From assembly GCA_012799255.1 (NCBI GenBank), contig JAAZLQ010000156.1, forward strand, positions 1-5,589: a stretch of 5,589 nt of DNA. The letters run 5' to 3'. Below the pieces are notes generated by a model. The model searched no databases, was not told where the DNA came from, and saw only the letters and a program-made list of their open reading frames with translations. Positions 1-4,663 of this stretch are shown in pieces (positions within the stretch are counted from its first letter, which is position 1; each line of letters starts with the position of its first letter). Source of the stretch: Bacillota bacterium. Lineage in GTDB: Bacteria; Bacillota_G; Limnochordia; DTU010. Both the position numbers and the translations under genes were made by a program.

Positions 1-93
1 ACAACCTGATTAAGAGTTTTAACAAGCCATTACTTTGGGTTACTATCCAGTAGGTTAGGCTACGTCGTAATCAGGGTTTCCACGTTTCCTATT

Positions 94-150
94 GTCATGG
101 ATTCCATGGAATATCACTGAGTCAGGTGACGTATGTGACTAAAATGTGAC
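94..150. repeat. 57-bp direct repeat, copy 1
   Basis: It aligns without gaps to 357-413, by eye 47 of 57 bases identical. The best-kept block is AATATCACTGA (110-120), followed by TCAGGTG. It contains two ATGTGAC heptamers (133-139 and 144-150) exactly 11 bp apart, about one helical turn, which would put both on the same face of the DNA. Confidence 0.8.
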
Positions 151-356
151 CAGAACAAACTAGGTTGATTGAATTTGTGTATGTGAGTTGAATGCAAGAA
201 AAACTTCATTCCCAAATTTAGGATTCTCTATCACTGACCAAGCAGCTTGTGCCAACGACAGACTGTAAGATTCTAAGTTTCAACACCCCTGTGTTATCTA
301 GTATTACCAAGTGTCCTGGATTGCGACATAGTCTAGACTTCACCATTTTTTTGAGT

Positions 357-413
357 GTCATGGTTTCCTTAGAATATCACTGAATCAGGTGGCATATGTG
401 CGCAAAATGTGAG
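357..413. repeat. 57-bp direct repeat, copy 2
   Basis: It is the second copy, in the same orientation, 263 bp to the right of the first. It keeps AATATCACTGA (373-383) and TCAGGTG. Its paired heptamers are ATGTGCG (396-402) and ATGTGAG (407-413), again 11 bp apart. It ends 35 bases beyond the stop of paralog B, downstream of it in transcript terms. Origin unknown; ends of an insertion sequence (some families carry internal repeats at their ends) or an operator array are possible. Confidence 0.8.
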
Positions 414-447
414 CACCGCAAGGCCTTGGCAACCCATTTTCATTTAT

Positions 448-864
448 CTACGACCAAATTACTCTCATTATTTTAGCATAATCTTGCTCTACATCTCTTA
501 TTATGTTCATAGTTACCCCCATAATCACTTCTGGACTAAAATCCTCATCCATTGCAATATAAGGTACACTGAAGTCTATATCATCCTTATCTGTCAATTC
601 AAATTTGATTACGTTATTACGACAATTAAGTTGATTTAGTAAATATAGCATTTCTTCCCTTTTGGCAGGCTTGTCTAATCTCATCAATCTACCTCGAAGA
701 ATAGTATACACGGAATCATCAATAAGTATGAAAAAACGTATCCTATTACCTGATATAGTGTGGCCTGAACTATATATTACTGTCTCATCTTCATGATCAT
801 GTTTATCAAAAAAAGTAATCCCATTATCTCGAAGATACTTATCGAACTTCATTGCTTTTCTCAT
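448..864 (-). CDS. YbjN-like small protein (paralog B)
   Basis: A 138-residue soluble protein, paralogous to the gene at 957-1379 and of nearly the same length. Shared positions include FDKYLRDNG (7-15), KREEMLYLLNQLN (68-80), PEVIMGV (111-117) and the end YAKIMRVIW (129-137). The middle is strand-rich (IRFFILIDDSVYTIL). The likely fold is the YbjN / type III chaperone-like one, inferred from pattern only. The ATG at 862-864 has a clean GGAGG 9 bases upstream (874-878). A second in-frame ATG five codons on is less well placed. The gene sits 92 bases after paralog A, probably in the same transcript, and is visibly more AT-rich than hsdR, so it may have a different origin. No function can be given. 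Confidence 0.75.
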   Translation of the reverse strand: MRKAMKFDKYLRDNGITFFDKHDHEDETVIYSSGHTISGNRIRFFILIDDSVYTILRGRLMRLDKPAKREEMLYLLNQLNCRNNVIKFELTDKDDIDFSVPYIAMDEDFSPEVIMGVTMNIIRDVEQDYAKIMRVIWS

Positions 865-873
865 ATGAATATT

Positions 874-878
874 CCTCC
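874..878 (-). promoter_or_regulatory. Ribosome binding site of paralog B
   Basis: GGAGG on the minus strand, 9 bases before the ATG at 862-864. It favours this ATG over the in-frame Met five codons later. Confidence 0.7.
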
Positions 879-956
879 ATTTATAAAAGAGTCTGGAAAT
901 CCCGTCGTGTCCTCAGTTTTCGGCTTCCCACCCCTAGCCTTGGGAAAAAGACCGTG

Positions 957-1379
957 TCATCTCCCCCATTGTAATTTCATAAACTTAGGATAACTTTCGT
1001 TTGCACTACCCAACAACATTTGGATAATACCCACCAACATCGCTGGGTCCAACGGGTCTGAGCCTAGAAAATAAGAGTATTTTGCAGAGACCTCCCCATC
1101 GAGTTCCACAAACGTTGCAAATCTATAATTTAAATTCAACTCATTTATTAGCTCGTGTAGCGTATCCCTCTTTAAAGGGTTACTGATATCAGCGATCCCA
1201 AGGATCCTTAAATCAACCAAATTCTGTTTATCATTGAAAATAACTAGCACGAATACAGAACCGCCGCTATCCAGTTCCTCTCTTGTTCGAAAAAAAACGC
1301 CACCGTCATCACTTGCCTCTTCATCCATTAGTAAATTTTCCTGTTGCAAGTAATCCCTGAAGATCGAAACGTTAGACAA
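957..1379 (-). CDS. YbjN-like small protein (paralog A)
   Basis: A 140-residue, acidic, soluble protein with no signal peptide or membrane segment. Its layout (N-terminal helix FRDYLQQEN, mixed beta strands in the middle, helix KRDTLHELINELN at 70-82, and a C-terminal helix ending YPKFMKLQW) resembles the YbjN / type III secretion chaperone-like superfamily. That is a fold-level resemblance from pattern, not a proven hit. It is clearly a paralog of the next gene (448-864): both share F-x-x-YL near the start, KR-x-x-x-x-x-LxNxLN in the middle and Y-x-K-x-M-x-x-x-W at the end. The start is TTG (1377-1379). No ATG or GTG lies between it and the upstream in-frame TGA at 1419-1421, and a GGGGG run sits 6 bases before it. 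Function unknown; regulator, chaperone or immunity protein are all possible. Confidence 0.7.
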   Translation of the reverse strand: MSNVSIFRDYLQQENLLMDEEASDDGGVFFRTREELDSGGSVFVLVIFNDKQNLVDLRILGIADISNPLKRDTLHELINELNLNYRFATFVELDGEVSAKYSYFLGSDPLDPAMLVGIIQMLLGSANESYPKFMKLQWGR

Positions 1380-1385
1380 TTTTTT

Positions 1386-1391
1386 CCCCCT
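1386..1391 (-). promoter_or_regulatory. Ribosome site that supports a TTG start
   Basis: On the minus strand AGGGGG followed by six A lies just before the TTG at 1377-1379. It is the only Shine-Dalgarno-like sequence available for this frame and supports TTG as the start. A TTG start with a non-standard G5 core suggests modest translation. Confidence 0.5.
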
Positions 1392-1402
1392 ATCCCATTG
1401 TG

Positions 1403-1549
1403 TTACTTTTGGGGTGTATCATCGAATACTCCCCCCATTTGAACCCGAATTCCCATTAGGATTAAGTACATACAAAAACATCCGTTAAGAAGTATCAACG
1501 TGAGCTTTTGGATCATCTTCGTCGAGTTCGGTCGACTGCGATAAACCAT
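1403..1549 (-). CDS. Possible small membrane protein, 48 residues
   Basis: I do not recognise this frame. It runs from ATG (1547-1549) to TAA (1403-1405). Residues 1-15 are basic (MVYRSRPNSTKMIQK), residues 16-34 form one hydrophobic stretch (LTLILLNGCFCMYLILMGI) long enough to span a membrane, and the tail is short. A basic N-terminus before a single hydrophobic helix fits a small inner-membrane protein or a signal anchor. A plausible ribosome site (AGAGG) lies 8 bases upstream, and the next gene starts 23 bases after its stop. Against it: the region also has stop-riddled protein-like reading frames on both strands, the start of the same frame is preceded by a TAG at 1577-1579, and no homolog can be named. 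It may be chance or part of a decayed gene. Confidence 0.35.
   Translation of the reverse strand: MVYRSRPNSTKMIQKLTLILLNGCFCMYLILMGIRVQMGGVFDDTPQK
1470..1498 (-). promoter_or_regulatory. Weak sigma-70/sigma-A-like promoter candidate before the YbjN-like genes
   Basis: On the minus strand TTGATA (1493-1498, one mismatch to TTGACA) is followed after 17 bases by TTGTAT (1470-1475), a poor match to TATAAT (3 of 6). It would start transcription about 80 bases before the TTG start at 1379. It lies inside the possible 48-residue frame, so the two calls compete. Weak evidence only. Confidence 0.2.
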
Positions 1550-1707
1550 AATTTTGTCCTCTGTCTGGATGCTCGACTATGCCGAGTCCTCAACAGACAA
1601 CAAGCCACGACTCCTCCTTTCCTTACACTCCTGCTAATTTTGTAGTATCGGACGGTTCTGGTGGTTGTAGTAGTTCAATGATTTTTTCCCAGCCACTGTT
1701 ATAACGC
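1485..1707 (-). pseudogene. Possible decayed coding remnant between hsdR and the YbjN-like genes
   Basis: One minus-strand frame through the gap reads as protein-like text interrupted by TAA (1623-1625) and TGA (1590-1592) and ended by TAA (1485-1487). Legible pieces are WEKIIELLQPPEPSDTTK, then GKEESWLVVC, then QSTELDEDDPKAHVDTS. There is no proper start codon. I cannot name a family, and short stop-bounded frames can look protein-like by chance. Confidence 0.2.
1611..1620 (-). promoter_or_regulatory. Strong Shine-Dalgarno sequence with no long gene after it
   Basis: The minus strand reads AAAGGAGGAG here, the best ribosome-site match in the gap, followed by GTG at 1606-1608. That GTG opens only a 31-codon, arginine-rich frame ending at TGA (1513-1515), which overlaps the start of the 48-residue frame. 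It may be the start of a leader peptide, a leftover of a lost gene, or a chance purine run. Confidence 0.3.
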
Positions 1708-2814
1708 TACTTCGCCGCTATATTCCTCACCTTGCTGATTGTACGTCAAATTGAACACCATGTCCGATAACCATTTCTTAAACGATGGATTATCATTAAA
1801 CTGCTTGAAAAGCTCCATGTTGTCCGTCATCATATTCATAACAGCACGCCCTAAAGCCCTCTCACTTTCAATTCTTGCATTCTGTTTGTCGGAGTTCTTC
1901 ATCGCATTTTGGTATGCTTTATCCTGTGAAACCACCGCAGGGATATCAGAGATGTGTCGCTTCACTTGGTCCTCATTTTTCCAATCAATATTACCCCATA
2001 AGTCGTGAAAATTGGCTGAAATGCTACTGAGCAAATCCATTTCGGGTTCAGCAACTCCCCCAGCTTGGCTCGTAGGAACGGGATCTATAGAAAAAGCATC
2101 TTGATCTTCCAGGCGAATAGCTATGGTTTGTCTCACCTCTGCTCGATAACTATCTAAGTCAATTGCTTCAAGAATACCCTTTGATAGGTCTTCTTCTTTC
2201 GGAGATGGTAACTTGGGAATTAAGAGGTTCAAGAATAGGGAGAGCTTCTCCCACTCAGCATTCGCATAGGGCAAAATCGCCCCCAGGAATCCATAGGTTC
2301 TAACAAAAGCTTTAGCACTGCTTTTGAACGCAACTTGTTCGTCTTCCTCCAGTGTTTCATAAATACCCGCAACTGCGTCTAGAACTGGATCCAATCTACT
2401 TCTTTCTGAATCATTTAGGTACAGATCCACCAATAGGTTTACATGATAGTCAGTATAAACCTGATGTTGCTCCATTTCCGAAATCAGATCATATAGCTTA
2501 TTGGGATCTGTTTCATCAGACAAGATGGTTGTGGTGTAATAAGTCTCGAAGGCCTTTTTGATCGTCTCTGTATCATTTGCAAAATCCAGTACAAATGTAT
2601 CAACTTTCCCTGGATGTGCCCTATTAAGCCTTGACAGGGTCTGCACTGCCTTAATATCTGTAAGTGTCTTGTCCACATACATGGTATGTAATAATGGCTC
2701 ATCGTAGCCTGTTTGAAACTTATCCGCCACTACTAAGAATCTATATGGATCTTTTTTAAACTCTTCCTCTATTTTGTTACTTGGAAACCCATTGATCGAA
2801 GACTCCGTCACCAT
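1699..2814 (-). CDS. hsdR: HsdR C-terminal fragment, motor domain 2 and helical domain
   Basis: This 371-residue frame is the last part of HsdR (corrected residues 617-987). It begins just before motor motif V (FLVVADKFQTGYDEP, fragment residues 26-40) and motif VI (QTLSRLNRAHPGK, 58-70), whose arginines normally contact ATP. It then continues as a largely helical C-terminal region of the kind that docks HsdR to the methylase core. The ATG at 2812-2814 is an internal Met (YQGKMV in the restored protein). It has only a weak purine run, AAGGGAAG, directly against it, too close to act as a normal ribosome site. The stop is TAA at 1699-1701, followed by no clear terminator. Confidence 0.85.
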   Translation of the reverse strand: MVTESSINGFPSNKIEEEFKKDPYRFLVVADKFQTGYDEPLLHTMYVDKTLTDIKAVQTLSRLNRAHPGKVDTFVLDFANDTETIKKAFETYYTTTILSDETDPNKLYDLISEMEQHQVYTDYHVNLLVDLYLNDSERSRLDPVLDAVAGIYETLEEDEQVAFKSSAKAFVRTYGFLGAILPYANAEWEKLSLFLNLLIPKLPSPKEEDLSKGILEAIDLDSYRAEVRQTIAIRLEDQDAFSIDPVPTSQAGGVAEPEMDLLSSISANFHDLWGNIDWKNEDQVKRHISDIPAVVSQDKAYQNAMKNSDKQNARIESERALGRAVMNMMTDNMELFKQFNDNPSFKKWLSDMVFNLTYNQQGEEYSGEVAL

Positions 2815-4031
2815 CTTCCCTTGATATTCCTTTTCGTCAGAAAAGCAATGATTGCTTTATATTGGCTCTTCCTCTTTTCTAAGCACTTGGTGATAGCGTA
2901 ATAATACTCTATGGCTCTTTCGATGCCACTAGTAACCACCATCGCCCGAGCCTGTCCGCCAACTTTCCCTTTGGCAATTACATGATCATGGAAATGGGTG
3001 ACCATTATGTCGGCTTTCTGCTCTATAGCATAGATATTTGACTCGACAAAGGTTCTTAACTTCTTCTGTGCCTTTTTTGTGTCAAACATGGGGTCATCTT
3101 CTACCATTTTTGCAATGCGATAGTAACTGCTAATAGGGGTATAGTGTCTGAGTACATCTAAGATAAATCCCTCTTCTATTGCCTGTTTCATTGTATATCT
3201 ATGGAAGGGCTTATGCTCTACTCGCTCGCCAGTGGGTACGGGAACACCGAACATTTCTAAGGTTTTGTTTTTAGGAGTAGCCGTGAATGCAAAATAGCTT
3301 GCATTCTTTAGCATTTTCCTGCCTTCCATAATCTTGATGATCTTATCTTCGACAGTCTCTTCTTCATCGTTGGTATACTCTCCAGATAAAGCCATATTCA
3401 TCTTGGCCGACATACTACCACTCTGGCTAGAATGAGCCTCGTCAATGATAATGGCAAATGTCCGACCTTTATGTTCGGTGCCGATTTCGTCTAGAATATA
3501 TGGGAACTTATGTACTGTAGTGACGATGATCTTTTTCCCGTCAGTGATAAGCTTCCTTAAATCTCCAGAGTTCTCAGCATGTCCAACCGTACTAGAGACT
3601 TGCATAAACTGCTTAATCGTGTTCTTGATCTGCTTATCCAGGTTGATTCTATCCGTCACTATAATGATAGAATCGAAGATATTCTCACCGTGTTTCTCCA
3701 GCCCCACTAGTTGGTGGGCAGTCCAAGCAATCGAATTGGACTTTCCACTTCCTGCACTATGCTGGATCAGATATTTCTGCCCAGCACCTTTTTCCTTAGC
3801 ATCAGCTAGCAGTTCCTTAACCACTGATAACTGATGGTAGCGGGGAAATATCTGCTTATATGTCTTTTTCTTTGTCTGCTCATCTACTTCCACAACGACT
3901 TGCGCATAATTCTCAATAATGTTGGCTAGCTCCCACTTAGTGAAGATCTCCTTCCAAAGATAGTCTGTCTTGATACCATTCTCATTAGGAGGGTTACCTG
4001 CACCATCCTTGTACCCCTTATTGAAGGGCAA
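2808..4031 (-). CDS. hsdR: HsdR middle fragment, SF2 helicase motor domain 1
   Basis: This frame covers corrected HsdR residues from about 211 to 607. It holds a Q-motif-like RYHQ (fragment residues 64-67), Walker A in HSAGSGKSNS (91-100), motif Ia-like IIIVTDRINLDKQ, TTVHKFP (171-177), the DEAH box in IIIDEAHSSQSG (194-205) and motif III FTATPK (249-254). These are the ATP-binding and hydrolysis elements of the type I translocase. The nominal start is TTG (4029-4031) with no convincing ribosome site; the real coding frame enters from the nuclease fragment through the frameshift at 4042-4046. The final residues LTKRNIKGRW are out of frame, after the second shift at 2841-2844. Not a separate gene in my view. 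Confidence 0.85.
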   Translation of the reverse strand: MPFNKGYKDGAGNPPNENGIKTDYLWKEIFTKWELANIIENYAQVVVEVDEQTKKKTYKQIFPRYHQLSVVKELLADAKEKGAGQKYLIQHSAGSGKSNSIAWTAHQLVGLEKHGENIFDSIIIVTDRINLDKQIKNTIKQFMQVSSTVGHAENSGDLRKLITDGKKIIVTTVHKFPYILDEIGTEHKGRTFAIIIDEAHSSQSGSMSAKMNMALSGEYTNDEEETVEDKIIKIMEGRKMLKNASYFAFTATPKNKTLEMFGVPVPTGERVEHKPFHRYTMKQAIEEGFILDVLRHYTPISSYYRIAKMVEDDPMFDTKKAQKKLRTFVESNIYAIEQKADIMVTHFHDHVIAKGKVGGQARAMVVTSGIERAIEYYYAITKCLEKRKSQYKAIIAFLTKRNIKGRW

Positions 4032-4660
4032 GAACCATGACTTTTTCCATCAAGCTTTGTGCAGAATTTCACTTGATCGTCATCTATGGCAAAGTGAACC
4101 ATGCACCGTTTGAATTGCAATAGCAGCTCCCTTGGATCACGATCCAATTTGTACTGCTGCACGGCATCTTCCACATTTTGCTTGGTTAGTCTGTTTTTGA
4201 GCTCACAAGTTATAACTGGTAGACCATTGATAAAAATGACGAAATCAAGGGCCAACTTGGTGTTGTCCTTCGAATACATGAGCTGTCGAGTAACACTAAA
4301 GATGTTCCTGTCAAACATTTCTCTGGCTTGGATATTCTTTTCGGTTGGGGTCATGTAAAACATGATGAGATCGGCGGGATAAACCTTGATCCCCTTCCTG
4401 AGAACATCAATAATGCCACGCTTAGCGATCTCCCCCTGCAGGCGATTGAAGAAAAAGGCTTTCTTATGGTCACTCTCCAGCAGGCCAATCTCGTCAACTT
4501 CTTCTGGTTGCGTATCCTGTAGAAATCTGAGTAGACGAGTTTCGTCAATAGCGTACTCTCGATTATAGTCCTGATTTGTACCTAGCTCATACCCATTCTG
4601 CTCCACCAAATGCTTAATGATCAAGTCTTCTAGACCTGACTCTCTGGTGTTGGTAGCCAC
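3926..4660 (-). CDS. hsdR: HsdR N-terminal fragment with nuclease domain
   Basis: This 244-codon frame starts at GTG (4658-4660). Residues 1 to about 206 are true HsdR N-terminus: an N-terminal helical start (ESGLEDLIIKHLVEQNGYELG) and a PD-(D/E)XK nuclease core, with D139 in LDFVIF and E153/K155 in CELKN, followed by DAVQQY, the helix that usually carries the Q..Y element. After residue 206 the frame is wrong; the last 38 residues or so (from SHGSCPS) are out-of-frame sequence that overlaps the start of the next fragment. If translated as written the product would have a nuclease fold but no ATPase motor. In the known type I mechanism it would not be expected to translocate or cut. Confidence 0.85.
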   Translation of the reverse strand: MATNTRESGLEDLIIKHLVEQNGYELGTNQDYNREYAIDETRLLRFLQDTQPEEVDEIGLLESDHKKAFFFNRLQGEIAKRGIIDVLRKGIKVYPADLIMFYMTPTEKNIQAREMFDRNIFSVTRQLMYSKDNTKLALDFVIFINGLPVITCELKNRLTKQNVEDAVQQYKLDRDPRELLLQFKRCMVHFAIDDDQVKFCTKLDGKSHGSCPSIRGTRMVQVTLLMRMVSRQTIFGRRSSLSGS

Positions 4661-4663
4661 CGC

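Larger units (their letters stand above)
1..447. other. Non-coding stretch with repeats, no gene seen
   Basis: No frame on either strand has a convincing start, ribosome site and length. Besides the 57-bp direct repeats it holds an 8-bp inverted repeat (CCTGATTA at 5-12 and TAATCAGG at 68-75), a small hairpin AACAC/GTGTT (282-295) and an imperfect hairpin GAATG..CATTC around an A5 loop (190-211). No clear terminator follows the last gene (stop at 448-450). The stretch could be a junction with an inserted or decayed element. Confidence 0.5.
1699..4660 (-). pseudogene. hsdR: Type I restriction enzyme subunit HsdR, split by two -1 frameshifts
   Basis: HsdR is the ATP-driven DNA translocase and endonuclease of type I systems, working in a complex with HsdM and HsdS. 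Three minus-strand frames carry consecutive, non-redundant parts of one HsdR. Restoring one base in the T5 run at 4042-4046 and one in the A4 run at 2841-2844 gives 988 codons (987 residues), a normal HsdR length. Restored junctions read DGKKSWFLPFNKG and AIIAFSDEKEYQGKMV, which fit the family. In the corrected protein the nuclease residues are D139, E153 and K155, Walker A is near 301-308, DEAH at 407-410, TATP at 460-463, motif V near 644-656 and motif VI near 674-682. The GTG start has a good ribosome site, and the 3-base gap after hsdS suggests translational coupling. The inner fragments lack good ribosome sites, which supports a broken gene over three real ones. Sequencing error in homopolymers is a live alternative. 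Confidence 0.93.

Noticed and set aside
330..339. Perfect 10-bp palindrome AGTCTAGACT
   Set aside because: Too short and isolated to call an operator; the T run nearby (345-352) is not directly after a usable stem.
419..428. Palindrome CAAGGCCTTG just after the last gene
   Set aside because: No loop and no T tract on the transcript side; not a terminator, and too short to interpret.
409..639. Plus-strand frame of 76 codons
   Set aside because: It lies mostly antisense to paralog B, has no ribosome site and a low-complexity, Tyr/Ile/His-rich product; a shadow.
880..885. TATAAA on the minus strand as a -10 box for paralog B
   Set aside because: No -35-like sequence at the right distance, and transcription would start at or inside the ribosome site.
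925..946. Inverted repeat TTCCCA/TGGGAA between the two paralogs as a terminator
   Set aside because: Stem of 6 bp with a 10-base loop and no T tract after it on the minus strand, so it does not fit a rho-independent terminator.
1521..1536. Hairpin GTCGA/TCGAC in the hsdR-paralog gap
   Set aside because: Five-bp stem with a 6-base loop and no T tract; weak as a terminator or riboswitch element.
3445..3834. Plus-strand frame of 129 codons
   Set aside because: It lies fully antisense to the HsdR motor domain, whose motifs prove the minus strand codes; the product is Ser/Cys/Leu-rich shadow text.
2808..4660. Programmed ribosomal frameshifting as the normal way to make HsdR
   Set aside because: Both shifts are correctable by -1 slippage, but the runs are short, neither site is a canonical slippery heptamer, and two successive events would be needed; HsdR is not known to use this.
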